Positions 45,655 through 53,697 of a DNA stretch of 56,232 bases are shown here, piece after piece. This stretch comes from Candidatus Izimoplasma sp. HR2. Its GTDB lineage: Bacteria > Bacillota_I > Bacilli_A > Izemoplasmatales > Izemoplasmataceae. The stretch covers positions 1-56,232 of the forward strand of contig JRFF01000045.1 of the NCBI GenBank assembly GCA_000753575.1. The letters run 5' to 3'. The position numbers and the translations under genes are program-made. How positions within the stretch are numbered: the stretch's first letter is position 1; the number at the start of each line of letters is the position of its first letter. The notes under the pieces are model-generated. The model saw only the letters and a list, made by a program, of their open reading frames with translations, was not told the DNA's origin and did not search any database.

Positions 45655-45740
45655 ATTTACAAATTATATTATATCATTTTTTTTACATTTTATAAATGTT
45701 TGTAAATGACATTTTAGTATACAAGTGTATTTTTACAAAC
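45655..45740. promoter_or_regulatory. Three TTTGTAAA-type repeats upstream of the RRNPP-like gene
   Basis: ATTTACAAAT (45655-45664), GTTTGTAAAT (45698-45707) and TTTTACAAAC (45731-45740) share a (A/G)TTTGTAAA core in differing orientation, spaced 43 and 33 bases. They overlap TATAAT-like boxes at 45663-45673. They are candidate autoregulatory operators. Confidence 0.45.
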
Positions 45741-45769
45741 AAAAAGCCATTAATATTATATTAATAGCT
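45740..45769 (-). terminator. Terminator after the flavin-binding protein gene
   Basis: AGC-ATTAATAT pairs with ATATTAAT-GCT around a single T, with one mismatch. A T-run (TTTTTG) follows in the minus direction. Confidence 0.6.
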
Positions 45770-46251
45770 CAAATAATTTTTTTACATTTTTTTTTTACTC
45801 TTTGTTTTCCTGTCATATGTTCAATAGTAATTTCTACTAATTGGGTTGCTTTTTGATGTTTAGCAATGTAATCATTAGCTTTATCCATATAACTAGAAGA
45901 ATACTTTCTTATTAGTTCTAATAATAATTCTTTTGTTGGTTCTACTAGTTTAGCTTTACCAAATAATATTACTGATTGAAAGTCTGCGGTATATGATTCT
46001 TCTATAATATCATTTTTTGTAATTACTGTGAAAGATACTTTTTCATTCATTTGAATATTATCTATCTTATGCCCTTTAAGAGCTGAATGAAAGTATATCT
46101 TGTCATTGTAATATATATAATTAACTGGAGTTGTATATGGATATCCATTTTCTGAAATAGTACCAAGCACACCATCAATTCCATTTTTAAGTAGCTCTTT
46201 AGTTATTTCAACATCTACTAAATTCTTACTTCTTCTCATTTCTCTAAACAT
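45769..46251 (-). CDS. FMN-binding split-barrel protein (PNPOx/NimA-like)
   Basis: A 160-residue cytosolic flavoprotein of the pyridoxamine-phosphate-oxidase-like fold. MFREMRRSKNLVDVEITKELLKNG, then VLGTISENGYPYTTPVNYIYYNDKIYFHSALKGHKID, is the pattern of 5-nitroimidazole-reductase (NimA)-type proteins. The likely role is FMN- or F420-dependent reduction of small molecules; the substrate is unknown. The start is the ATG at 46251, after AGGTGTTATAT; a GTG lies within the ribosome site. It is probably transcribed with the membrane genes upstream. Confidence 0.88.
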   Translation of the reverse strand: MFREMRRSKNLVDVEITKELLKNGIDGVLGTISENGYPYTTPVNYIYYNDKIYFHSALKGHKIDNIQMNEKVSFTVITKNDIIEESYTADFQSVILFGKAKLVEPTKELLLELIRKYSSSYMDKANDYIAKHQKATQLVEITIEHMTGKQRVKKKCKKII

Positions 46252-46267
46252 ATATAACACCTATCTT

Positions 46268-46771
46268 TCAATATTTTTCTTTAGCACCCAAACGACCTTT
46301 CCAAATAGACACTATTACAATAACAAATAATAAACTATAAAAAATTGATACAACTATATTATCAAAAAAGAATTTATATGATACATCATTTATATATGCT
46401 TTATATAATCCAAAATAATCTATATAGAATTCATTTCTAAACCATGAATTTGTTATATGTGATTTTCCATATAATAATGTACCTTGAATAACTAAAAATA
46501 GATAACCAGATACAAAATATAAAGTATATAAAGCTTTTGTATTAAAAATCTTTTTGTATTGATGATATATTAATAATCCTGTACTTAACAATACTATAGT
46601 GAAGACTATTACTAGTGAAAATGAAATATCAATAGTTCTAAATTGAAATGCATATTCAGGAAAAGCAATTATTGTTGTTTCAACAAAAATCACTGTATAA
46701 ATCATACCCAATAGTACAAACAGTAATATTAATTCCATTAAAATAAAAATTTTCCCTTTGAATTCCTTCAT
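46268..46771 (-). CDS. Four-helix membrane protein, unknown function
   Basis: A 167-residue protein with four predicted membrane helices (about 8-30, 47-70, 78-100 and 130-155) and a longer outside loop with Tyr and Asn (SWFRNEFYIDYFGLYKAYIN). No family is recognised. Its ribosome site context GGAGATGATTTTATG is the same as that of the 47002 gene, hinting at duplicated flanks. It is the second gene of the small membrane-protein array that ends in the flavin-binding gene. Confidence 0.65.
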   Translation of the reverse strand: MKEFKGKIFILMELILLFVLLGMIYTVIFVETTIIAFPEYAFQFRTIDISFSLVIVFTIVLLSTGLLIYHQYKKIFNTKALYTLYFVSGYLFLVIQGTLLYGKSHITNSWFRNEFYIDYFGLYKAYINDVSYKFFFDNIVVSIFYSLLFVIVIVSIWKGRLGAKEKY

Positions 46772-46807
46772 AAAATCATCTCCTTCTTCTATATTAAATT
46801 TTATAAT

Positions 46808-47002
46808 TTACTCAAAGAATATATTCAAGAGAGTCCAGAACCCTAACCCAGCTCCAAGTAACACTGCAAAGAACAGAAAAAGCAATACAACAATAATTAA
46901 ATACTTAATAGATGAATATGTTAAAAGTTCATATTTACTTTCAGTTTCTCCTGTATTTCTATTTGGATACTTATCCCATAAAGATCTATAATTCCTCGGC
47001 AT
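46808..47002 (-). CDS. Small membrane protein with single C-terminal helix
   Basis: A 64-residue protein: a polar N-terminus (MPRNYRSLWDKYPNRNTGET) with charged residues, then one long hydrophobic helix (IVVLLFLFFAVLLGAGLGFW). The start at 47002 is set by GGGAGATGATTTT; the longer frame starting at 47113 is excluded because it runs through the terminator repeat. No family is recognised. It lies between terminator repeat copy 1 and the 46268 gene, 36 bases upstream of it. Confidence 0.65.
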   Translation of the reverse strand: MPRNYRSLWDKYPNRNTGETESKYELLTYSSIKYLIIVVLLFLFFAVLLGAGLGFWTLLNIFFE

Positions 47003-47020
47003 AAAATCATCTCCCAAATA

Positions 47021-47065
47021 GTATTTTACCATAAAAAAAGAAGTCAGTAAATGACTTCTATATTG
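47021..47065 (-). repeat. Terminator repeat, copy 1
   Basis: A 45-base unit: GTATTTTACCAT, an A-run, then GAAGTCA-GTAAA-TGACTTC hairpin and TATATTG. It differs from copy 2 by one base. On the minus strand it is a hairpin followed by a T-run, ending the 47106-47636 gene. Confidence 0.85.
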
Positions 47066-47105
47066 AATTAATTGTAGTGTTGTCTTGAAATACATTAGAT
47101 GTGTA

Positions 47106-47636
47106 CTAGTCAATATAGTACGTATTATTATATTTAATAGTAAATATTATTTGATGAATTAACAATAATATAAAAATTACTGATGTAATATAAATGCCAA
47201 TTCCATAATGTAAACTTCTTCCTATTGAAATCAATTCATTCATTGTTAATGAATTAGAAAAATAGCCAATATTTGCATTTGCAAAATGGATTCCCCTATT
47301 AAAATAATCAACATTATCATTTGAAATGACTAGGTCTAAAGCAATCCATAAAGCTCCTGATACAATAGGGTATATTGGTAACATTGTTATATGAACAAAG
47401 ATTCTCTTATTCAGTAATGATGGAGATAATTGTTTAACTATTATTAAAATTGTATAAACTAGAAAGAAAAATATAGCACTTAAACTAAGCATTGCACTTA
47501 TTCTTGTATCATAATCTAACAAAGTCATATATTGACCTGTATCATTAATAAAATATTTTATATTTGATACATAAAAATAACTTCCTATAACAGCAAGTAA
47601 AGAAAGAAACCACCCTATATAAATACTTTTCATCAT
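47106..47636 (-). CDS. Four-helix membrane protein, unknown function
   Basis: A 176-residue protein with four predicted membrane helices (about 5-25, 47-68, 80-100 and 145-168) and an outside loop rich in Asn, Gly and Tyr. Its layout resembles that of the 46268 protein, but no clear sequence match could be shown by eye. The start is the ATG at 47636, eight bases after GGGGTG; the next codon is also ATG. It is flanked on both sides by copies of the terminator repeat. Confidence 0.65.
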   Translation of the reverse strand: MMKSIYIGWFLSLLAVIGSYFYVSNIKYFINDTGQYMTLLDYDTRISAMLSLSAIFFFLVYTILIIVKQLSPSLLNKRIFVHITMLPIYPIVSGALWIALDLVISNDNVDYFNRGIHFANANIGYFSNSLTMNELISIGRSLHYGIGIYITSVIFILLLIHQIIFTIKYNNTYYID

Positions 47637-47680
47637 ATTTTATTCACCCCTTATATATTAAAGTACAATAAATATACTTT

Positions 47681-47725
47681 GTATTTTACCATAAAAAAAG
47701 AAGCCAGTAAATGACTTCTATATTG
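47681..47725 (-). repeat. Terminator repeat, copy 2
   Basis: The same 45-base unit as copy 1, exactly 660 bases away, with one mismatch (GAAGCCA instead of GAAGTCA). It lies between the 47765 gene (upstream on the minus strand) and the 47106 gene. Confidence 0.85.
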
Positions 47726-47764
47726 TAATTGCAGTGTTGGAGACCGAAAACACAGTTCCCAAAG

Positions 47765-48001
47765 TTAATTCTGTTTATTTTTAATATGCAATTTTAGATA
47801 AAAATACAGAGATAGAGTAATCCCAATTACAAGACCTAATAGTAAACCCAAATTACCACCTGCTTCATACCCTATTGCCCCAAAGAGTTCAAGTTCTGTG
47901 AAAAAGTTCCCTCCTACAAACATCCCAATTAGAGTCATAAAAAAACTGAATGTTAAAGTGAATAAAATTAGTCCTAAAATTAGTGCAACTTTTTTAAACA
48001 T
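47765..48001 (-). CDS. Small two-helix membrane protein
   Basis: A 78-residue protein with two hydrophobic segments (about 3-30 and 48-68) separated by an acidic, glycine-rich turn (GGNFFTELELFGAIGYEAGG), then a Lys/Asn tail. No family is recognised. AAGGAGTTGATAGTTT precedes the ATG. It lies between terminator repeats 2 and 3, and is next to recN, probably not transcribed with it. Confidence 0.65.
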   Translation of the reverse strand: MFKKVALILGLILFTLTFSFFMTLIGMFVGGNFFTELELFGAIGYEAGGNLGLLLGLVIGITLSLYFYLKLHIKNKQN

Positions 48002-48025
48002 AAACTATCAACTCCTTATAAACAA

Positions 48026-48061
48026 ATTTTATCATAAAAAAAGAAGTCAGTAAATGACTTC
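48026..48061 (-). repeat. Terminator repeat, copy 3
   Basis: ATTTTATCAT, an A-run and the GAAGTCA-GTAAA-TGACTTC hairpin, matching copies 1 and 2 in the core. It lies between recN and the 47765 gene and ends the recN operon. Confidence 0.85.
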
Positions 48062-48105
48062 AAGAATATACTATAGGTGTTAGAGACCTGTATGTATCAA
48101 AATTA

Positions 48106-49785
48106 CTAGTTATCTAAAAGCTCTCTTGCACTCTCAATAGCTGATATAGTAACATGATCTCCTGAGATCATTTGTGCAATCTCTTGAATTCTATCATCTT
48201 TTAATAATTCTTTAATATGTGCTCTAGTTCTTCCTTCTTCTACACTTTTACTAATAAATAGATGATTATCAGATAGCGCAGCTACTTGAGGAATATGCGT
48301 AATACATATTACTTGAGTTGATTTTGAAATAGATTTCATTTTTTTAGCTACTTGGCTTGCGACAAATCCACTAACTCCTGAATCAATTTCATCAAATATA
48401 ATTAAAGATAGTTCTAATGACTTAACAAGTAAGTTTTTAAGACCTAGCATAATCCTACTCATCTCACCACCACTTGCTGATTTAGAAAGTGGTTTTAATG
48501 GTTCTCCAATATTAGTAGTAATTAGGAAATCGACTTCGTCAATTCCGTTACTAAAAAACTGAGAATTATTTAAGTGATTACTATCAATATCATTTAAAAA
48601 TTCTATCTTAAAATTAGTCTTCTTAAGTACTAGTTCTTCTAATGTTTTTAGAAGCTCAGTTTCAATATATAAACTAGTCTCTTTTCTTAATTTATTTAAG
48701 CCTAAAGCTTCGCTCTTAACAGTGTCAAAAGCTATTTTTACATCTTCATCCTTAGCTCTAATGACTTCATCAAAGTTATCAATATTCAAAATATCTTGTT
48801 TTGTTTTTTCTAAGTAGTCAATTAATTCAGGAAGTTCTTTACGATACTTTCTTTTTAATGTAGTTAAGATGTTTAAGCGTTCTTCATAACTATCTAGTAA
48901 CTTAGGGTCAAAGTCTAATGAGTCAGCCTCACTCTTAAGTTCCTCAAAGGTATCAAGTAACTCATAATATGATTCACTAACTCTCTTATTAAGGATATTA
49001 AATGATTCAGAGTACTCTTTAATGTTTTCAATCCTTTTTGAAGCAGTAAAAATGTTATCAATTGCACTTGAACTTTCCAGTAAAACAATTGCTTCATTTA
49101 GGTTCTGATAAATCTTATCAAAGTTCTGCATTTTTTCTACTTTATCCATTAGATCTGTCTCTTCATTTATATCTAAATTATATGACTCAAGTTCTTCTAC
49201 TTGGAACTTCATTAAATCTAATCTTTCTATTAAATCATTATTAGAGTTTTTAAGAATATTTAATTCTTTTAACTCTTTTTTATATATTTTTAACTTCTCT
49301 TGATAAGATTCAATTAACTTATTAGTTTTATCACTTTCAAATCCATCAATTATGTCAATATATGTTTGAGGATTAATTAAACGATGTGTATCAAACTGTG
49401 TATGGATATCTGCGAGTAAAGAAGTTATCTCTTTTAATTGAGATAAAGTTACTATTTGATTATTAACTTTAATAACATTATTATTTGATGTTGTAATTTG
49501 TCTTTTAATAATAAGTTCGTTATTTTCACTATTTATTCCTAATTTATTTAATGTTTCTTTGATCTTTTTACTAGAATAGACAAATACACCCTCTACAATA
49601 GCCTTGTCTGAGCCTGTACGTACAATGTTAGTTGTAGCTCTGTCACCTAGTAAAAGTCCTATAGCGTCAATTAACAAGCTTTTACCGGCACCTGTTTCTC
49701 CAGTTAATGCTGTCATACCTTTTTTAAAGTCGACTTCTATATTTTCTATAATTGCAAAATTCTTTACTGAAATGTAATTTAACAT
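48106..49785 (-). CDS. recN: DNA repair protein RecN
   Basis: A 559-residue SMC-like ATPase for double-strand break repair. Walker A is ALTGETGAGKSLLID, the central 150-360 region is coiled coil, the signature is SASGGEMSRIML and Walker B is LIIFDEIDSGVSG. The terminal heads come together when the coil folds back. It lies downstream of dxs (20 bases), the end of the nusB-xseA-xseB-dxs-recN run, where argR and tlyA usually sit between. Confidence 0.96.
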   Translation of the reverse strand: MLNYISVKNFAIIENIEVDFKKGMTALTGETGAGKSLLIDAIGLLLGDRATTNIVRTGSDKAIVEGVFVYSSKKIKETLNKLGINSENNELIIKRQITTSNNNVIKVNNQIVTLSQLKEITSLLADIHTQFDTHRLINPQTYIDIIDGFESDKTNKLIESYQEKLKIYKKELKELNILKNSNNDLIERLDLMKFQVEELESYNLDINEETDLMDKVEKMQNFDKIYQNLNEAIVLLESSSAIDNIFTASKRIENIKEYSESFNILNKRVSESYYELLDTFEELKSEADSLDFDPKLLDSYEERLNILTTLKRKYRKELPELIDYLEKTKQDILNIDNFDEVIRAKDEDVKIAFDTVKSEALGLNKLRKETSLYIETELLKTLEELVLKKTNFKIEFLNDIDSNHLNNSQFFSNGIDEVDFLITTNIGEPLKPLSKSASGGEMSRIMLGLKNLLVKSLELSLIIFDEIDSGVSGFVASQVAKKMKSISKSTQVICITHIPQVAALSDNHLFISKSVEEGRTRAHIKELLKDDRIQEIAQMISGDHVTISAIESARELLDN

Positions 49786-49805
49786 AAAAGTCCTCCTTTA
49801 AAAGT

Positions 49806-51662
49806 TTATATAACTTCTTTAATTTTCTTAATAATACTGTCCAAATCTAGATTTAACTCTTTTAAAACTAAATGTTTTGCTCCTTGTTCGATATATTCAT
49901 CTTTAATTCCCATTAAAGTTATTTTTGATGTATCCAATTTATTAATAACTAAATGTTCAAGTACTGCGCTACCAAAACCACCTAATAGAGATGATTCTTC
50001 ATAAATAACTATTGGTACATCTAAATTACTAATATATTTAATAATATCTTTGTCTAGCGGTTTAATAAACTTAGCATCAACTATACAAACATCTAATTCT
50101 TGTTTATTAACTTCTTCTTTTACTTGTTCAAGCATAGAACCAAATGAAAGGAATACTGCTTTTTTACCTTTGTTAATTATTTCCCATGAAGGTTTATCAA
50201 ATGTTTCATTTGTTATTCCTTCATTGAAGTCATAAAATTCATTTCCTCTTTCATATCTAATCGCAAAAGGTCCTTTATTTACTTTAAATGCATAATTTAA
50301 TAACTTAAATGCTTCTTCTGGGTTTCTTGGATGAGCAATTGTCATATTAGGTATATGTCTAAGAAGTGGAATATCGAATAAACCTTGATGTGTTTCACCA
50401 TCAGCCCCAACAATACCTGCTCTATCAATTCCAAATACTACTTTTAAGTTTTGTCTAGCTACATCGTGATTAACTTGATCATAAGCACGTTGTAAGAATG
50501 TTGAGTATATTGGAGTAAAGACATCTACTCCACTAATAGCAAATCCACTACTCATTGTTACAGCTAACTGTTCAGCTATACCTACATCAATTATTTGTTT
50601 AGGGAATTGTTCTTTATATTTAAATAAACTACTTCCACCAATCATTGCTGGAATAACAATAGTAAATTTCTCATTGTTTTTAGCATAATTAATCATATAT
50701 TCTGAGATAATTTCACTCCATGAATATATGTTTTCTTCTTTTTTAGCTATTTGTTTGCCTGTTTCAATATCGAAAGGTCCAACTCCGTGCCAAGAGCCGT
50801 TAATGTCTTGTTCACTTGGTTTATAGCCTTTTCCTTTTTCAGTTAAAACGTGAATTACACAAGCTCTATTTGATTTTTTAGCTATATTAAGGTATTTTAT
50901 TAACTCTTTAAAGTCATGACCATTAATAGGCCCATAATAACTAAATCCTAAATCATCAAAAATAGTATTAGTAGTTAAGAAACCTTTAACTCCTCTTTCA
51001 ACTTTAGTAGAAAATTTTCTTAAGAATTTAGGTAAAAACTTTTTAGTTTTTGTTTTAATCTTACGATATGTATTCTTACTTCTAATATTATTTAAAATAC
51101 TAGCTAAGAAACCGATATTTTCACTAATACTCATTTCATTATCATTTAATATGATTATAGGTTGATGATCACCTTGTCCACCTAAGAAGTTAAGAGCTTC
51201 AAAAGCCATACCTCCAGTTAAGGCACCATCACCAATTATTGGAATTACTTTATTACTGTTACCGATAAACTTTTTACTGAATTCCATACCAGAAGCTGCG
51301 GCTATACTTGTTGAACTATGCCCTGCTTCATATACGTCATGAATTGATTCACTTCTTTTTAAGAATCCACTAAGACCATTGTGCATTCTTAATTTATCAA
51401 ATTCAGTAGCACGTCCAGTTAGTATTTTATGAGTATATGCTTGATGTCCAACATCAAAAATTAACTTATCCTTTGGACTATCAAAAACTTTATGTAAAGC
51501 TATAGTAAGCTCTACAACGCCTAAATTGGAAGACAAATGTCCTCCTGTTTTAGATAAACTTTCAATTAGGAAAGTTCTTATTTCTTTACTTAGCTCCTCT
51601 AGTTCTTTGTTTGATAAATCGTTTAAAAAACTAGGGTCTTTTATATCTGATAAATTTACCAT
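49806..51662 (-). CDS. dxs: 1-deoxy-D-xylulose-5-phosphate synthase
   Basis: Dxs condenses pyruvate and glyceraldehyde-3-phosphate, the entry step of the MEP isoprenoid pathway and a thiamine/pyridoxal precursor source. Motifs: GHQAYTHKILTGR, the TPP-binding GDGALTGGMAFEALN, the second-half EQLAVTMSSGFA and TFLQRAYDQVNHD. It has about 618 residues. The start is the ATG at 51662, six bases after GAGGTG; an ATG three bases earlier (51665) is possible. It follows xseB closely, and no ispA gene lies between them. Confidence 0.96.
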   Translation of the reverse strand: MVNLSDIKDPSFLNDLSNKELEELSKEIRTFLIESLSKTGGHLSSNLGVVELTIALHKVFDSPKDKLIFDVGHQAYTHKILTGRATEFDKLRMHNGLSGFLKRSESIHDVYEAGHSSTSIAAASGMEFSKKFIGNSNKVIPIIGDGALTGGMAFEALNFLGGQGDHQPIIILNDNEMSISENIGFLASILNNIRSKNTYRKIKTKTKKFLPKFLRKFSTKVERGVKGFLTTNTIFDDLGFSYYGPINGHDFKELIKYLNIAKKSNRACVIHVLTEKGKGYKPSEQDINGSWHGVGPFDIETGKQIAKKEENIYSWSEIISEYMINYAKNNEKFTIVIPAMIGGSSLFKYKEQFPKQIIDVGIAEQLAVTMSSGFAISGVDVFTPIYSTFLQRAYDQVNHDVARQNLKVVFGIDRAGIVGADGETHQGLFDIPLLRHIPNMTIAHPRNPEEAFKLLNYAFKVNKGPFAIRYERGNEFYDFNEGITNETFDKPSWEIINKGKKAVFLSFGSMLEQVKEEVNKQELDVCIVDAKFIKPLDKDIIKYISNLDVPIVIYEESSLLGGFGSAVLEHLVINKLDTSKITLMGIKDEYIEQGAKHLVLKELNLDLDSIIKKIKEVI

Positions 51663-51676
51663 CATAAACACCTCAA

Positions 51677-51886
51677 TTATTCTTTAAAGTCAACTAATTT
51701 ATCATCTTTCATCATTTTAACGATTACACCTTCAGCATCTTTTAATAAATCATGGCAATACTTACTTAATTTCATACCTTCATTATATTTAGTAACAGCA
51801 TCATTAAGTTCTATCTCACCATTTTCTAATTCTCTAACTAATGATTCTAATTGTTCTAAAGCTTGTTCAAATGTTTGTTCTTTCAT
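51677..51886 (-). CDS. xseB: Exodeoxyribonuclease VII small subunit
   Basis: A 69-residue all-helical subunit. TFEQALEQLESLVRELENGEIELNDAVTKYNEGMKL is the classic XseB pattern (helix pair). The start is the ATG at 51886, after AAAGGGTGTTTAAG. It begins one base after xseA. XseA with several XseB copies makes the single-strand-specific exonuclease. Confidence 0.95.
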   Translation of the reverse strand: MKEQTFEQALEQLESLVRELENGEIELNDAVTKYNEGMKLSKYCHDLLKDAEGVIVKMMKDDKLVDFKE

Positions 51887-51887
51887 C

Positions 51888-53165
51888 TTAAACACCCTTT
51901 CTTTTACTAGTTATGTTCGCAGTGATAACACCGTCGTTCACATGTATATCAATGTTTTCATTTATTTTTACTTCATCTATACTTTTTAATACTTTTCCTT
52001 CTTTTTTAACTACACTATATCCTTTTTTCATTATGCTTAAAGGATTTAATAGTTCTAACTTATTAATCATCAAATTATAAGTGCTACTCTTTTTATTTAG
52101 TGTTCTTAAGTAGTAATCATTTAATCTTTTTGTTGTTTTAATTAAATCATCCTGACTTTGTCTTAAACGATTTATTGGATTTAGTAATTCTAACTTATCA
52201 CTTAAATGATCTAATTTTCTAGATTTACCTTCAGTCATCCTCAAAGGATCTCTAAAGATAAATGAACTTTCTACTCTTTTTAAGGCATCAATCTTAGAAT
52301 TCATTAATCTTGTTAAACTTAATCTATTTTGGTTATTCATTCTTTCTAAATAACTAATTAATTCTAATTGATCAGGAACTGCGAGCTCTGCTCCACCTGA
52401 AGGTGTTGGAGCTCTTAAATCAGCGACATAATCACTTATTGTAGTATCTGTTTCATGTCCTACACTACTTATTATTGGTATTTCAGAATCATAAATAGCG
52501 TGAGCTACATCCTCTTCATTAAATGGCCACAAATCTTCAATGCTTCCTCCACCACGTCCTAGGATTATAACATCAGCTAATTTATCAGTATTAACTTTTT
52601 CTAATTGAGTAACTATTGAATCTTTGGCATACTCACCTTGAACTAATGTCGGATAAACGATAATACTAGAAAGTGGATACCTTCTGTTTATAATGTTTAT
52701 TACATCTTGAACGGCTGCGCCAGTAGGACTTGTTAGTACCGCTATAGTTTTTGGAAACCTTGGAATTTTCAGTTTATGAGAAGCATTAAATAATCCTTCA
52801 CTAGCTAATTTCTTTTTAAGTTGTTCATATGCTAGATATAAGTTACCAAGACCGTCTTCACTCATTTTATTAACGTATATTTGGTAATTACCACTTGCTT
52901 CGTATACAGTAATATATCCTTCTACTAAAATACTCATCCCATCACTAGGAAAGAACTTAACTTTATTAGAATTTGATGCGAACATAATCGCACTAATCTG
53001 CGCTTTATCATCTTTTAGAGTGAAATAAAAATGTCCTCTACTGTGTCTTTTAAAATTGGAAATTTCGCCCTTTAAAAGCACATTTTTTAAATGTGCGTCG
53101 TTGTCGAATTTATATTTTAAGTACTTAGTTAACGCTGTAACACTTAAATATCTTTTTTCTTCCAA
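51888..53165 (-). CDS. xseA: Exodeoxyribonuclease VII large subunit
   Basis: A 425-residue subunit. The N-terminal OB fold is SVTALTKYLKYKFDND, then LKGEISNFKRHSRGHFYFTLKDDKAQISAIMF. The catalytic part has TSPTGAAVQDVINI, GRGGGSIEDLWPFNEE, SVGHETDTTISDYVADLRAPTPS, followed by a C-terminal coiled coil. The start is a TTG at 53165, seven bases after AAGGGG, since no ATG with a ribosome site lies in frame. It follows nusB by ten bases. Confidence 0.95.
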   Translation of the reverse strand: MEEKRYLSVTALTKYLKYKFDNDAHLKNVLLKGEISNFKRHSRGHFYFTLKDDKAQISAIMFASNSNKVKFFPSDGMSILVEGYITVYEASGNYQIYVNKMSEDGLGNLYLAYEQLKKKLASEGLFNASHKLKIPRFPKTIAVLTSPTGAAVQDVINIINRRYPLSSIIVYPTLVQGEYAKDSIVTQLEKVNTDKLADVIILGRGGGSIEDLWPFNEEDVAHAIYDSEIPIISSVGHETDTTISDYVADLRAPTPSGGAELAVPDQLELISYLERMNNQNRLSLTRLMNSKIDALKRVESSFIFRDPLRMTEGKSRKLDHLSDKLELLNPINRLRQSQDDLIKTTKRLNDYYLRTLNKKSSTYNLMINKLELLNPLSIMKKGYSVVKKEGKVLKSIDEVKINENIDIHVNDGVITANITSKRKGV

Positions 53166-53175
53166 TGTAATCCCC

Positions 53176-53568
53176 TTATTTCTTCAAAAAGATTTTGATG
53201 TTATCTAAAACTTTGTTAGTAAACCCAACTGTTTTACTATCACCTTCATCACTATACTTACGTGTAAGGTTTAAAGCTTCATTTATTACTATTTCGTATG
53301 GTGTTTTTGTATAGTAAAGCTCATAAACTGCGAATCTTATAATCGCTCTATCTACATAAGATAAGCGGTTTATCTTCCAGTTTACTAAATTATTAACTAT
53401 AATTTGATCAATTTTCATAATGTGTTCTAAAACACCGTTTACTGAATTGTTTATATACAAATTCGTATGTACAAATGCTTCAGTACTTTTATTGATATCA
53501 AATTCAAACAGTTTCTTAATAACTTCTTCTCTTTGTTCTTTTCTTGATAATTCTTTATTTTCAGTCAT
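53176..53568 (-). CDS. nusB: Transcription antitermination protein NusB
   Basis: A 130-residue all-helical protein that binds the boxA of rRNA leaders with NusE/S10 and prevents early termination. It shows SRKEQREEVIKKLFEFD, the RLSYVDRAIIRFAVYELYYTKTPYEIVINEALNLTRKYSDEGDSKTVGF pattern (in pieces) and a final NKVLDNI helix. It is the first gene of the operon with xseA, xseB, dxs and recN. Confidence 0.94.
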   Translation of the reverse strand: MTENKELSRKEQREEVIKKLFEFDINKSTEAFVHTNLYINNSVNGVLEHIMKIDQIIVNNLVNWKINRLSYVDRAIIRFAVYELYYTKTPYEIVINEALNLTRKYSDEGDSKTVGFTNKVLDNIKIFLKK

Positions 53569-53619
53569 ATTTTTACCTCAATCATATTATATATATTAAA
53601 ATATAACATATTATATAGT

Positions 53620-53650
53620 AAAAAAAAAGCAAAATCAACTGATTTTGCTT
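53620..53650 (-). terminator. Terminator after the esterase gene
   Basis: AAGCAAAATC (53627-53636) and GATTTTGCTT (53641-53650) with an AACT loop, followed by TTTTTTT in the minus direction. It lies about 48 bases beyond the esterase stop. Confidence 0.8.
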
Positions 53651-53697
53651 GATATATTACACTTTTTTATTAACTTTTTCTTCTATGTTTTTATTGA

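Noticed and set aside
47002-47113. A longer N-terminus for the 46808 gene
   Set aside because: It would run through the terminator repeat; a good ribosome site and ATG lie at 47002.
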